A DNA stretch of 64,000 nucleotides from CFX5 sp023384495 (GTDB lineage: Bacteria; Chloroflexota; Anaerolineae; Caldilineales; Caldilineaceae): NCBI GenBank assembly GCA_048499455.1, contig JASNZV010000013.1, positions 62,001 to 126,000 on the forward strand, given 5' to 3'. Position numbers and translations under genes: made by a program. Below, piece by piece: positions 38,505-47,751 of this stretch (position 1 is the first letter of the stretch; every line of letters begins with the position of its first letter). The notes under the pieces are model-generated. The model ran no database searches. It was given only the letters and a program-made list of their open reading frames with translations, and was not told the origin of the DNA.

Positions 38505-39542
38505 CTAAATCGCCACATGCACCTTGACCGAGCCGGAGCCCTTGTCCGCAGCTACGGCAAAGGCTTTGGCGATCTCCACAAACGGGAAGCGATGGGTGAC
38601 GATCTGAGTCGGGTCGATCTTTCGGTCGGCGATCAGGTCGATGGCGGCCTGGAAGTCGGTCGCCATACCGCTGTAACCGTAGCAGTTCGAGCCGGTCACC
38701 ACCGGCTCGGCCCAGACGATGCGGCTCAGGTCAACGGCCAACGGTTCGTAATAGCCGGCCACCAGCGTCACGTTGCCGCGTCGGCGCACAATCGCCAGCG
38801 CGTCGTCAAACTGCCTGGCCCCGCCCACCGTCTCCACCACCACGTCCATCCCCATGCCATTGGTCTGCTTTTGCACCACTTCGCGCACGTCCGCCTGGGT
38901 AATATCCACCACGTGATCGGCGCCCAACGCACGCGCCAACTCGGCCTGCTGCGGATATTTGACGGTGATGAGCGTCTCTTTCACCCCGTTGGCCACGGCA
39001 ACCGCCAGGCAGAGCAGGCCAATCGTGCCGCCGCCGATGACGGCCACGCGGTCGGCGTGGGTGGCCTTTGCCTGCGCCAACGCCCGCACACCCACGGCCA
39101 GCGGCTCGACCAGCGCGCCCTCTTCATCACTCACGCTGTCAGGTAACTTGAAGAGCGCCGAGGCATGGGTGGTGGTGTATTCGGCAAAACCGCCGTGGAG
39201 GTTGTGCGAGACCCCTTTGCGCTCCAGACAGTGGTTGTATTGCCCCGTGCGGCAATAAACGCAGTGCCCACAGTGCGAAAAGCATTCAACGGCCACTCGA
39301 TCACCGGGGCGCACATTGGTCACCCCTTCGCCCACCTCCACCACGACGCCGCAAGTTTCATGCCCCTGGGCGTGCGTGTGCGATTGGCCCCAGTGGCCGA
39401 AATAGCTGTGTAGATCGCTGCCACAGACGCCCACACGGGTGGTCTCAACCACGGCATGCCCCGGCGGTGGGGGCAACCGCTCCACCTCGCGCAGGCCAAT
39501 CTGGCCAATACCTGAATAGATTGCCGCCTTCATGGTTTGCAT
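38505..39542 (-). CDS. zinc-dependent medium-chain alcohol/polyol dehydrogenase
   Basis: 345 residues from ATG 39542, eight bases after GAGGAG (a second ATG at 39533 is possible). Catalytic-zinc ligands lie in VGVCGSDLHSYFG and GHETCGVVVEVGEG. The structural-zinc loop is ECFSHCGHCVYCRTGQYNHC. The Rossmann motif is VAVIGGGTIGLLCLAVAVA. This is the sorbitol/L-idonate/threonine dehydrogenase branch of MDR enzymes, oxidising a sugar alcohol or sugar acid with NAD(P). It follows the 243-residue gene at 39570-40301 by 27 bp on the same strand. Confidence 0.88.
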   Translation of the reverse strand: MQTMKAAIYSGIGQIGLREVERLPPPPGHAVVETTRVGVCGSDLHSYFGHWGQSHTHAQGHETCGVVVEVGEGVTNVRPGDRVAVECFSHCGHCVYCRTGQYNHCLERKGVSHNLHGGFAEYTTTHASALFKLPDSVSDEEGALVEPLAVGVRALAQAKATHADRVAVIGGGTIGLLCLAVAVANGVKETLITVKYPQQAELARALGADHVVDITQADVREVVQKQTNGMGMDVVVETVGGARQFDDALAIVRRRGNVTLVAGYYEPLAVDLSRIVWAEPVVTGSNCYGYSGMATDFQAAIDLIADRKIDPTQIVTHRFPFVEIAKAFAVAADKGSGSVKVHVAI

Positions 39543-39569
39543 ATCGCGTGCTCCTCGTTCCACTTTGTG

Positions 39570-40301
39570 TTATATTTTGATCCACACCCTGAGCGGCCCC
39601 ACGGTTGCGAAGCCCAGAGCTTGGGCAATCGAAAGCTCTTCACCACCCTCATACCCAACCAAGGGCAAACCGGGGAAGGCCGCCATTGCGCCCGCCACAC
39701 AGCCGGCCCAGAAATGGGCGCTGTCTGCAGCCGGCGTGAACACATTGGAAAGCCCAACCACATCGTCTGTTCGGCTGGCCACCGCGCCGGCCACAATCCG
39801 TCCCTGGTCGTATGCGGCCAGGATCGCAATGGCCTGGTCGGCCAGCAGTCTGGGCAAAAAGACAGGCGGTCGGGTTTCTTCGCCGGTTGGCCCCTCCCAC
39901 GCCGCTTCCCATGCCGCCAGCGCCGCCGCGTCTTTGATACGCGCCCAGCGGATGCCGGTGCGTTCGGCGCGCGGTGGGGGCAGCGTGGCCGGGCGCCACA
40001 GCCAGTGCGCCTCCACCACGACCTGAAAACCGGACGCCGCCAGATCGAGCGCGCAGAAACTGTCCTTGACGCCCCAATCGCCCGTAAGGCCGCGCGCTTC
40101 GAGCAACGCAATCGCGCGCAGCTGTGTCGATAGGTCGCGTGGCCGGGTGAGCGTCACCACATTGGGGTAAAAACGCGGCGTTGGCTGATGGTTGACCCAG
40201 AGATCGGGGAGAAACTCGCCCGGCCGACCGTGGGCGCGGCAGACTGCATCGCACCAGATTGCATTGTTGCGAGCGGCCTGAACCATACGTTCGTCCATCA
40301 T
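39570..40301 (-). CDS. uncharacterised protein, GNAT acetyltransferase-like
   Basis: 243 residues starting MMDERMVQAARNNAIWCDAV. The N-terminal half has PGEFLPDLWVNHQPTPRFYP and PNVVTLTRP. The C-terminal half resembles a GNAT fold: IAILAAYDQGRIVAGAVASR (strands 3-4), VVGLSNVFTPAAD, and SIAQALGFATVGPLRVWIK (final helix-strand). The usual acetyl-CoA motif Q/R-x-x-G-x-G/A is not clear (FWAGCVAGAMAAFP stands in its place), so activity is uncertain. Likely co-transcribed with the Zn-dehydrogenase. Confidence 0.6.
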   Translation of the reverse strand: MMDERMVQAARNNAIWCDAVCRAHGRPGEFLPDLWVNHQPTPRFYPNVVTLTRPRDLSTQLRAIALLEARGLTGDWGVKDSFCALDLAASGFQVVVEAHWLWRPATLPPPRAERTGIRWARIKDAAALAAWEAAWEGPTGEETRPPVFLPRLLADQAIAILAAYDQGRIVAGAVASRTDDVVGLSNVFTPAADSAHFWAGCVAGAMAAFPGLPLVGYEGGEELSIAQALGFATVGPLRVWIKI

Positions 40302-40330
40302 TGCATCCTTATCGTGCGCTTGCTATGAAA

Positions 40331-40410
40331 GTACGGCAAAACAGCGCAACACAGAGGGCACAAAGAGTGCACAGAGAACACAGAGGTTTTTCTCTGTGTT
40401 CCTGCTGTAC
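40331..40410. repeat. CACAGAG palindromic dispersed repeat, copy 2
   Basis: GTACGGCAAAACAGCGCAAC ... ACAGAGAACACAGAGG, then complementary CTCTGTGTTCCTGCTGTAC. It shares the GTAC ends and the CTGCTGTAC right edge with copies at 25841 and 50701. Confidence 0.7.
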
Positions 40411-40680
40411 GCTCCATTTTCATCGCTTATCGGCGCGCGTGCGAGCATGGCGGCTGTGTGAAAACAAGCGTTACTCCAAGGGGTAAGCATCTGCGCAAAG
40501 TCTGGTTTTCAGAGCAACCGCAGTGTAATGTGAAGGTTTCTCGTGTTGCGACAGTTTTGCAGCATCGACAACCATACCACGATCCGGCCAAAACTCATAG
40601 CTTCTCAAACGCACAGCAACGGCGCTCAGGTGGCTCCCGATCCGTCTGCTGACAATGGGATGCACCCAAGGGTGCTTCAT

Positions 40681-40728
40681 GTTCAGTCGCCTTGGCGACT
40701 TTTCACTATCAGGCGCGGGTTTTAACCC
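40681..40728 (-). repeat. dispersed repeat, family A copy 3 (inverted)
   Basis: On the minus strand it reads GGGTTAAAACCCGCGCCTGA then TAGTGAAAAGTCGCCAAGGC, matching 10814-10855 at most positions. Confidence 0.55.
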
Positions 40729-40890
40729 TACAAAAGTTCGACCGCCGCAACCGGCTGGACGCAAGTGAGGTTTGGTGATACCATAGCCGCAGGTGTCAGA
40801 CCGACGGGGTGGATCGCCGTGCGCCAACCTGTGCCCTGTCCATTTGTGCCCAAACAACGTAGCCCCAAACAATCAACTGAGGAGTATTGC

Positions 40891-42060
40891 ATGACCCAAT
40901 ATCGCACCGCCATCATCGCTTGTGGCACGATCGCGCGCGTGCATGCGCGCGGCTGGCTTGGCGTGCCCGGGCAGCCCACCGCGATCGGCGCGATTGCCGA
41001 CACCAATCCCGACGCCCTGGGCGAGTTTGGCGATTTCTTTCATGTGGGCGAGGAACATCGCTATACCAATTATCGCGAGATGCTCGACCAAGAGCGGCCC
41101 GACTTTGTCGATGTCTGTTCGTGGCACCAACAACACGCCGAAATGGTGATTGCCGCCGCCGCGCGACGCCCCAAGGCGATCATCTGCCAAAAGCCGATGG
41201 CGGTCGACCTGGGCGAGGCCGACGCTATGCTCACGGCCTGTGAGCGCAACGGCGTCAAGCTGCTGATTGCGTTCCAGCGCCCGCATCACGCCACCTGGCT
41301 GAAGGCGCGCGACCTGATCCGCCAGGGCGCGATTGGCAAGGTGATGCAGGTTCAACTGGATGACGGCGGCAATATCCTGAACACAAATTCGCACAACATT
41401 CGCCTGGCGCTCTTTCTGATGGACGAGCCGCGCGTCGAATGGGTGATGGGCGCCGTCGAGCGCACCACCGATCAGGTCGAGCGCGGCCTACCCGCCGAAG
41501 ATGCGTGCCTGGGGCTGGCCCACTGCGAGAACGGCGCCACCATCCTGATTCAGGGCAACCTGGTGCGCGGGCTTGGGCAGGGCTGCCGCGTGATCGGCAG
41601 CGATGGCATCATGGAGCTGGATACCACCCGCCATCCCGACAGCGAGATCCCCACCGATCTGCCCATGTACATGCCCGAAGGCCCCTCTGCGCGCTACAAC
41701 TACGAGATTGGCGAAGTACGCTATCTCAACAGTGCGTCGAATGGGTGGCAAACGGTGGAAGCGCCGTGGCATGATTGCTGGAGTCACCAGTGCCAGGAGG
41801 CAATCGACTGGGTCGAGGGCCGTGTCGAGCAGCCCATCAGCGGCGCCGGCCACGCCCGCGCCGTTCAAGAGGTGATGATGGCGCTGTTTGAGTCGGCCCG
41901 CAAACGGCAGCGCATCTATCTGCCCCTCAGGACGCGCGTCAACCCGCTCAAGCTCATGGTCGAGCAGGGTGACCTGCCGGTCGAGTGGCCGGGCCGTTAC
42001 GAGCGGCGGGCGCGCCTGGTGCGCGGCGAGGGAATGTCTTGGGAGCAGCGGGCAACCTGA
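40891..42060 (+). CDS. Gfo/Idh/MocA family oxidoreductase
   Basis: 389 residues from ATG 40891 after GAGGAG. N-terminal Rossmann fold TAIIACGTIARVHARGW, then DFVDVCSWHQQHAEMVIAAA and KAIICQKPMAVDLGEADAML. The usual E-K-P motif is Q-K-P with the catalytic Lys kept. A C-terminal alpha/beta substrate domain follows (RPHHATWLKARDLI, IMELDTTRHPDSE). Family members oxidise or isomerise inositols, glucose-fructose and other sugars with NAD(P). It is convergent with the neighbouring sugar importer genes, consistent with sugar catabolism, but the substrate cannot be read from the sequence. Confidence 0.85.
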   Translation: MTQYRTAIIACGTIARVHARGWLGVPGQPTAIGAIADTNPDALGEFGDFFHVGEEHRYTNYREMLDQERPDFVDVCSWHQQHAEMVIAAAARRPKAIICQKPMAVDLGEADAMLTACERNGVKLLIAFQRPHHATWLKARDLIRQGAIGKVMQVQLDDGGNILNTNSHNIRLALFLMDEPRVEWVMGAVERTTDQVERGLPAEDACLGLAHCENGATILIQGNLVRGLGQGCRVIGSDGIMELDTTRHPDSEIPTDLPMYMPEGPSARYNYEIGEVRYLNSASNGWQTVEAPWHDCWSHQCQEAIDWVEGRVEQPISGAGHARAVQEVMMALFESARKRQRIYLPLRTRVNPLKLMVEQGDLPVEWPGRYERRARLVRGEGMSWEQRAT

Positions 42061-42137
42061 CATTGCCGGGTGCAAGTCAGGATTCGAGGCGATGGCTGCG
42101 CCAGGCCGCCTCGAATCCTGACCCAACTGGTATAGGC

Positions 42138-42962
42138 TTACCCCTTCAAGGCGCCGGCCAGCAGGCCGCGCATAAAGAGCCGCCCCAGCAGCAAATAGAC
42201 CACAATGGTGGGCAGGGCGGCGATCAGCGCGGCGGACATCTGCACGTTCCACTCGACGCTCCAACTGCCGGCAATGTTTTGCACGGCCACATTGATGGGC
42301 GCCAGACGTGGGCTGCTCAGCACCACCAGGCTGATGAGATAGTCGTTCCAGATACTCGTGAATTGCCAGAGCAGCACCACCGCAAAAGCCGGCATCGAAA
42401 TGGGCAACAGAATCCACCGAAAGATGCCGAAGAAGCCGCAGCCGTCGATCTTGGCGGCGTCAAGCAGCTCGTTGGGGATGCCGGCATAGTAGCCGCGGAA
42501 GAGCAGCGCCGTAATGGGGATGCCAAAGATGCAATGCACCATGATCAGCCCGGTCATCGTGCCATACAGCCCGACCCGTTGCAACAGCAGCACGAGGGGG
42601 ATCAAGATGCCCTGGTAGGGGAGAAACATCCCCACCAAAAAGAGGATGAAGAGGGTATCTGCCCCACGAAAGCGCCATTTGGCAAAGACATAGCCATTGA
42701 TCGAACCGATAAACGACGAGATGAGCGCTGCCGGCACCGTGATGACGACGCTATTCCAAAAGTTGGGCGAGACGCGCGTCCATGCTTCCAGCGCCCCTTC
42801 AAAATAGAGGCCGCGGGGCAATTCCCACATGCGGGTGACATTGACATCGGCGTAGGGTTTGAGGCCGGTAATGATCATAACATAGAAGGGCATCAGGTAG
42901 AAGGCGGCAAAGGCCAGCAACAGCAGATAGATCGCCCCCCGCGTCCATAGTCGTTGCAACAT
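42138..42962 (-). CDS. carbohydrate ABC importer permease, MalG type
   Basis: 274 residues, six membrane helices. It starts MLQRLWTRGAIYLLLLAFAA. The EAA coupling loop reads IPNELLDAAKIDGCGFFGIF and the C-terminus is LLGRLFMRGLLAGALKG, both typical of CUT1 MalG-type permeases. It overlaps the upstream permease by one base (stop/start), so the two are translationally coupled. With 42962-43912 and 44115-45446 it forms importer 2; the ATPase must be supplied elsewhere, as usual for CUT1 systems sharing MsmX-like ATPases. Confidence 0.9.
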   Translation of the reverse strand: MLQRLWTRGAIYLLLLAFAAFYLMPFYVMIITGLKPYADVNVTRMWELPRGLYFEGALEAWTRVSPNFWNSVVITVPAALISSFIGSINGYVFAKWRFRGADTLFILFLVGMFLPYQGILIPLVLLLQRVGLYGTMTGLIMVHCIFGIPITALLFRGYYAGIPNELLDAAKIDGCGFFGIFRWILLPISMPAFAVVLLWQFTSIWNDYLISLVVLSSPRLAPINVAVQNIAGSWSVEWNVQMSAALIAALPTIVVYLLLGRLFMRGLLAGALKG

Positions 42963-43912
42963 TATTGCTCCACCTCGCCGCGCATGCTGCGCAAATAGGG
43001 AATGATCAGAAACGCCGAGAGCAGAATCATAAAGGCGCCGATAGCCGCGCCGAGCGAATAGCGATAGGCCCCAAAAGTGGATTGGAACATAAAAAAGGCC
43101 AGCGTGTCGGTGGCGAAGGCCGGCCCGCTGCCGCTCATGGCCGAGACCAGGTCAAAGACGCGGATCGAATTCATCCCCGTGAGCACAATCGCGGTAAAGG
43201 TGACCGGCATCAGCAGGGGGATGATCACATAGCGATAGGTGGCGAACGCGCCGGCGCCGTCGATGGCCGCCGCCTCGCGCAGTTCGTAGGGGATGCCGCG
43301 CAGCCCGGCCAGATAGAGCGCCATCACATAGCCGGTGAACTGCCATGCCGCGGCAATCGTAACGGCCCACATGCCATATTCGGGATGCGAGTTCCACGTG
43401 GGCTGAAACCAATCCAACCCAATTTTGTCAAAGAGGAGATTGATACCAGTGGTGGGCTGCATGAGCCAACGCCACGCCACGCCTGTCACAATGCCCGACA
43501 CGGCAAACGGGAAGATAAAGATGGTGCGGAAAAGCGCTTCCCCCTTGATCCGCTGGTCGAGCAGCGAGGCGAGGATGAAGCCGACCACAATGCATTGGGT
43601 CATGAACCCGGCGGCATAATAGAGCAGATTGCGCAGGTCGATATGAAAACGGCTGTCGCCAAACAGCCGCTCCCAGTTGCGCAGCCCGACAAAGGTGTAG
43701 TCGGGCACCTGGCTGTTCCAGCGCACCAACGAGATATAAAAGGTCCACCCGATAAAGCTGTAGATAAAGAGCGCGACGGCGATGATCGACGGGCTCAACA
43801 CCAGAATGGCGATCAGCATATCGCGGCTGATGCGTCGCCGCCTAGGTTGAGTGGCTTTCGGCGCGACTGCGCTGCTGCGCTCTTGCACAGAAACCGTGTT
43901 CGTTGTGGCCAA
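42962..43912 (-). CDS. carbohydrate ABC importer permease, MalF/UgpA type
   Basis: 316 residues. A cytoplasmic Arg-rich N-terminus (KATQPRRRRISRDMLIAI) precedes six helices. The coupling loop is IPYELREAAAIDGAGAFATY followed by RYVIIPLLMPVTFTAIVLTG. It is the MalF-type subunit of the same CUT1 importer as 42138-42962. It lies 202 bp past the binding-protein gene, with a hairpin between. Confidence 0.9.
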   Translation of the reverse strand: MATTNTVSVQERSSAVAPKATQPRRRRISRDMLIAILVLSPSIIAVALFIYSFIGWTFYISLVRWNSQVPDYTFVGLRNWERLFGDSRFHIDLRNLLYYAAGFMTQCIVVGFILASLLDQRIKGEALFRTIFIFPFAVSGIVTGVAWRWLMQPTTGINLLFDKIGLDWFQPTWNSHPEYGMWAVTIAAAWQFTGYVMALYLAGLRGIPYELREAAAIDGAGAFATYRYVIIPLLMPVTFTAIVLTGMNSIRVFDLVSAMSGSGPAFATDTLAFFMFQSTFGAYRYSLGAAIGAFMILLSAFLIIPYLRSMRGEVEQ

Positions 43913-44047
43913 GAGATTCTATCTCCCAACGTGTCGGAGGGGTGAAGCGTGAGAAATGAAGGGGGTATACTTTTCACCTATCACCCTTCACTACCTGTCA
44001 CCCTTCACTCCTCGCGCTTCACCTGTCACCTTATACCGAATCGCTCG

Positions 44048-44100
44048 GTTCACTTTACATATGCACCGCCATTTCCCTTTGGCGCATACGTAAAGTGAAC
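44048..44100. repeat. 17-bp hairpin between binding-protein and permease genes
   Basis: GTTCACTTTACATATGC (44048-44064) pairs with GCATACGTAAAGTGAAC (44084-44100) apart from one mismatch, 14 bp past the binding-protein stop on the minus strand. Several CACCTRTCACCCTTCAC units follow at 43975-44030. Confidence 0.65.
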
Positions 44101-44114
44101 AACTGGATTTCGTA

Positions 44115-45446
44115 TTACATGGCAAACTCGGCGTCGCCGGCTGCCTGCACCAGGGCAGCCTGCGCCTCAGCCACATTGCGGCGGGTAGCCAGGATGTTGA
44201 TGGCAATGGCGTAGTCGAGCACAAAGCTCTGCTTGGCCGCCGCGCCATGCTGGATGCTGGGCACCAGCGTGTTGCTGCCAAAGTCCTCCATCGCCGAGAG
44301 CAGATACTCGTCGTAGACGCTCAGGTCGGGGTCGGTGCGGGCCGGGATCGAACCCTTGATGGGGTTGAAGGCGTCTTGCCCCTCGCGCGAGCCACAGATG
44401 CGCAAAAAGTTGACGGCATTCTCCCGGTGCGGCGCGCCCACGGGCAGGCCAAATGAATCCGAAAGCACCACAAAGAGGCCGGTGGTGTCGGGCGCCGGCG
44501 CCCAGTAATAGTCGGTAAAACCCTTGGACATGAGCACACCGTGCGTCCAGTCACCCATGATCATCATGGCCGGGCCATCATCGGCCACAAAGCGGTCGTT
44601 GATGTCGCCCCAACTGGTGCTCAGATAATCGGGATTGGCGTAATCATAGGCGCGGTTGAGCGTCTCCAGCGCCGCGGTGACGCGCTCGTCGTCCCACGCT
44701 GTCGAGCCGTCGAAGAGGCCGCGATAGGCGTCGGGGTCGAGCGTGGCGGTGAGGATGTTTTCAAAGACGTGGCCGCTGAAGTTGGGCTCATTCTCGGCCA
44801 CGGCCAGGGCAGGAATGCCGGCCTCTTGCAGCGCCGCCGCAATCTCAAAGAACTCAGTCCATGTCGCCGGCGGGGCAGAAGCGCCCACCGCTTCGAGCTT
44901 GCTGGGGCGATACCAGAGCACATTCGAGCGGTGGATGTTCACCGGCACCGACCACGGCTTGCCGTCGTAGGAGGCGATATCGATCAGCTCCTGGGGGAAG
45001 ACATCGTTGAAACCCTCCTCCTCGTACAGCCAGTCCAACGGCTCCATGCGCCCAGGAATGACGTGGCTGTCGATCAGCTCGCGGCCCAGGTGCACCTGGA
45101 AGGAATCTGGCGGCTGGCCACCCATCATGCGCGTCTCCAGCAGCGCCTTCATGTTGCCACCCTGGCCGGCGCCGCCCGCCAATGCGGCGTTGACGATCTC
45201 CACATCGGGGTAGCGTTCGCTGAAGATGGCATAGAGGGCGTTGAGCGCTTCGACCTCACCACCAGAAGTCCACCACGAGAAGATCTCCAACTGGCCACCC
45301 CCCGCGGCGGCGGCTTCGCCACCGGAGGCTGCCGGCGCAACCGGAACCGCCCCCGGCGCAGCGCAGGCAGCCAATGCGGCAGCCCCAGCCCCCAATGCGG
45401 TGACTCTCATAAAATCACGTCGGTTCAAACGATTTGAAAAACGCAT
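44115..45446 (-). CDS. extracellular sugar-binding lipoprotein, CUT1 family 1
   Basis: 443 residues from ATG 45446, preceded by GGAGAG. Signal region NRLNRRDFMRVTALGAGAAA then LAACAAPG: twin-arginine motif plus lipobox. Family 1 binding-protein features include LEIFSWWTSGGEVEALNALY, GGQPPDSFQVHLGRELIDSH, DGKPWSVPVNIHRSNVLWYR, AMMIMGDWTHGVLMSK and a C-terminal AVNFLRICGSREGQDAF. Probably delivers an oligosaccharide or sugar derivative to the permeases at 42138-43912. The promoter at 45589-45617 should drive the operon. Confidence 0.9.
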   Translation of the reverse strand: MRFSNRLNRRDFMRVTALGAGAAALAACAAPGAVPVAPAASGGEAAAAGGGQLEIFSWWTSGGEVEALNALYAIFSERYPDVEIVNAALAGGAGQGGNMKALLETRMMGGQPPDSFQVHLGRELIDSHVIPGRMEPLDWLYEEEGFNDVFPQELIDIASYDGKPWSVPVNIHRSNVLWYRPSKLEAVGASAPPATWTEFFEIAAALQEAGIPALAVAENEPNFSGHVFENILTATLDPDAYRGLFDGSTAWDDERVTAALETLNRAYDYANPDYLSTSWGDINDRFVADDGPAMMIMGDWTHGVLMSKGFTDYYWAPAPDTTGLFVVLSDSFGLPVGAPHRENAVNFLRICGSREGQDAFNPIKGSIPARTDPDLSVYDEYLLSAMEDFGSNTLVPSIQHGAAAKQSFVLDYAIAINILATRRNVAEAQAALVQAAGDAEFAM

Positions 45447-45588
45447 ACCTGGACTCTCCTTTGACTCCAATGGACGTTCTATATGCATGCGCCACACCGG
45501 GCAACGCGATACTTAGCCATAGGGGCCGCCGTGGCAGGCGCACGAAATACGCTCGGAAGGTAGGAGCGCTCGTGGGATGAGCACACTA

Positions 45589-45617
45589 ATTATAGTATGT
45601 TCTGATTGAGAAGGCAA
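45589..45617 (-). promoter_or_regulatory. promoter of sugar importer operon 2
   Basis: On the minus strand TTGCCT (45617-45612) and a perfect TATAAT (45594-45589) are 17 bases apart, giving a leader of about 135 bases before the ATG at 45446. Confidence 0.65.
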
Positions 45618-45741
45618 CAATGGCGGGCAGACAGGTAGGAAGGTGACAGTGGATTCTGGGAACATCTTGCGGTGAGTGCAGGCAAACAAAAGAGCGGACT
45701 GCCCGACGCAAATCCGCTCCATCTGCCCCCGGAATCGGCTA

Positions 45742-46611
45742 TCAGCCCTTCAACGCGCCGGCCATCAGCCCCTCAATAAAGTAGCGCTGCATGGTGATAA
45801 AGATGAGGATGACCGGAAGGGTGGCGAGCACGGCGCCGGCCAACACCAGCCCATACTGGTCGCCATAGGGGCCGCGCAACGTGGGCAGCGCCAGGTTGAC
45901 CACATAGAGATTGCGGTCGTTGAGCACAATCAGCGGCCACAGAAAGTCATTCCACGCCCCATTGAAGAAAATGATGCCGAGAACGGCAATCGCCGGCTTC
46001 AGGTTGGGGAGGGCAATGCGGAAAAAGATGCCCAGCTCCGCTGCGCCGTCCATGCGCGCGGCTTCCATCAACTCGGTGGGCAGCGCAAGACAATACTGGC
46101 GGGCGAGGAAGATGCCAAAGGCGCTGGCGGCGAAGGGCACGATCAGCACCCAATAGGTGTTGAGCCAGCCCCAACCAACCATCAGCTTGTAGAGCGGCAC
46201 CAACAGGATCTCAAAGGGGAGTGTCAGGCTGACCAGGATGAAAATGAAGAGATAGCTTTTCAACGGAAATTCATATTTGGCAAAGGCAAACCCTGCCAAC
46301 ATACAGAGGATCAACGAGAGGACGCTCCGGCTGAGCGCCACAAAAAAGGTGTTAAAAAACCAGCGGACAAAGAGCGTTTCGCTGAGCAGCGTGACGTAGT
46401 TGTCCATAAACGGATTATCGGGCAGAATCTTGACCGGGAAGGTGAAGATTTCATACTGCGGCTTGAACGAGGCGGAGATCATATAGATAAAAGGCACCGC
46501 AGTCAGGAAGACGGCGCCCAACAAGATCGCATTGGTCAGACCGATCAGCCCAAAGCGGCGCAGCCGATGGGCCGAAAGGCGAGGTTGTTGTACAGCGGAT
46601 GTAGCAGCCAT
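45742..46611 (-). CDS. carbohydrate ABC importer permease, MalG type
   Basis: 289 residues, six helices. Coupling loop LPTELMEAARMDGAAELGIF and C-terminus MQRYFIEGLMAGALKG, nearly the same ending as the MalG-type permease at 42138. It is the last gene of importer 3 (49206 to 45742). 133 bp with a hairpin separate it from the MalF-type gene. Confidence 0.9.
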   Translation of the reverse strand: MAATSAVQQPRLSAHRLRRFGLIGLTNAILLGAVFLTAVPFIYMISASFKPQYEIFTFPVKILPDNPFMDNYVTLLSETLFVRWFFNTFFVALSRSVLSLILCMLAGFAFAKYEFPLKSYLFIFILVSLTLPFEILLVPLYKLMVGWGWLNTYWVLIVPFAASAFGIFLARQYCLALPTELMEAARMDGAAELGIFFRIALPNLKPAIAVLGIIFFNGAWNDFLWPLIVLNDRNLYVVNLALPTLRGPYGDQYGLVLAGAVLATLPVILIFITMQRYFIEGLMAGALKG

Positions 46612-46650
46612 GACACATATTCTCCGTCACTCTATTGATCCTGCGGTTGC

Positions 46651-46708
46651 TTTGAAAACTGGCCTTCGTGAAGAAGTCTACTCCCTTCAGGCGACTCCGG
46701 TTTTCAAA
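46651..46708. repeat. hairpin between the two permease genes of importer 3, carrying a dispersed 22-base repeat
   Basis: TTTGAAAACTGG (46651-46662) pairs with CCGGTTTTCAAA (46697-46708). The right arm is part of the 22-base sequence 46694-46715 that also occurs at 14522-14543. Confidence 0.6.
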
Positions 46709-46744
46709 CAGAGCTTCGTATGGTTCACAGGAAGGCCGCAGACC

Positions 46745-47707
46745 CTAATCTTCGCGGAATGCGCCAAAGAAGCGCAGGTTGATGATCGCCAACGTCACCA
46801 CGATCAACACCAGTGTGTAGCCAATTGCCGACGCGTAGCCCAAATTGAAATACGAGAAGCCGGTGTTGTAGAGATACATCACCATGCTGATCGACTGGTC
46901 GCGCGGGCCGCCGCCGGTAAGCAGATAGGGCTGAGTGAAGATCTGATACGAACCGTTGATGGCGGTGATAACCACAAAGAGAATCACCGGGCGCAACAAC
47001 GGGATGGTGATGCGCGTCAGAACGGTGAACCAGTTGGCGCCGTCGATGGCCGCGGCCTCTTCCAGTTCACGCGGGATGTTCTGTAGACCGGCCAGGAAGT
47101 AAAGCGAATTAAGCCCCGTAAACTGCCAAATCAGCAAAAGGATAATTGAGAACTTGACCACTCGTGCATCGCGCACCCAGCCCACCTTGGCGTTGTCGCC
47201 AAACCATTGCATCAAATAGCTGTTGATCAACCCCGAATTGTAGTCATACAGAATGCCGAACATGAGCGCAACCACCACACCCGAAGTCAGCAACGGCACA
47301 AAGAAGGCCAGCCGGTAAAAGCTCTTCACATTCAGGTCTGGCACCAGCCACGAGTGCACCACCACGGCGAGGATGAAGGCGAGGGGAATCTGCAACAGCA
47401 GGCTGCCCAAAGCGTAAACGGTGGAGTTGATCACCGATTGCTTGAAACGTGGGTCGGCCATCAGATTGATGTAGTTGTCCAGCCCAATGAACTGGGGCGT
47501 GCTGATCCCCTGTTGCCGGTGGAAGCTAATCCAGAAGCTATCGATCACCGGGTAGGCCAAAAAAATGGCAAAGAGGACAAAGAAGGGGGCAATATAAAAG
47601 TAGGGAATGATCTTGAGGCGGTGTCGATACCACCACCGGCTAAACCCAGTGGGCCGTCCATCCGCCCGAACCGCTTTGGGCAACGAGGTGTGCTGTTCAA
47701 CGGCCAT
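46745..47707 (-). CDS. carbohydrate ABC importer permease, MalF/UgpA type
   Basis: 320 residues. A basic N-terminus (FSRWWYRHRLKIIPYFYIAP) precedes six helices. The coupling loop is IPRELEEAAAIDGANWFTVL followed by RITIPLLRPVILFVVITAI. It pairs with 45742-46611. 128 bp and a hairpin separate it from the binding-protein gene. Confidence 0.9.
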   Translation of the reverse strand: MAVEQHTSLPKAVRADGRPTGFSRWWYRHRLKIIPYFYIAPFFVLFAIFLAYPVIDSFWISFHRQQGISTPQFIGLDNYINLMADPRFKQSVINSTVYALGSLLLQIPLAFILAVVVHSWLVPDLNVKSFYRLAFFVPLLTSGVVVALMFGILYDYNSGLINSYLMQWFGDNAKVGWVRDARVVKFSIILLLIWQFTGLNSLYFLAGLQNIPRELEEAAAIDGANWFTVLTRITIPLLRPVILFVVITAINGSYQIFTQPYLLTGGGPRDQSISMVMYLYNTGFSYFNLGYASAIGYTLVLIVVTLAIINLRFFGAFRED

Positions 47708-47751
47708 TTGTGACTCCGTGTTATCGTTGCAAGGCGACGGGATGCGGGGTG

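Larger units (their letters stand above)
40302..40890. other. 589-bp intergenic region with two repeat remnants
   Basis: No gene supported. It contains a CACAGAG element (40331-40410) and an inverted family A remnant (40681-40728). The end near 40880 has GAGGAG, the ribosome site of the following Gfo/Idh/MocA gene. Confidence 0.5.
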
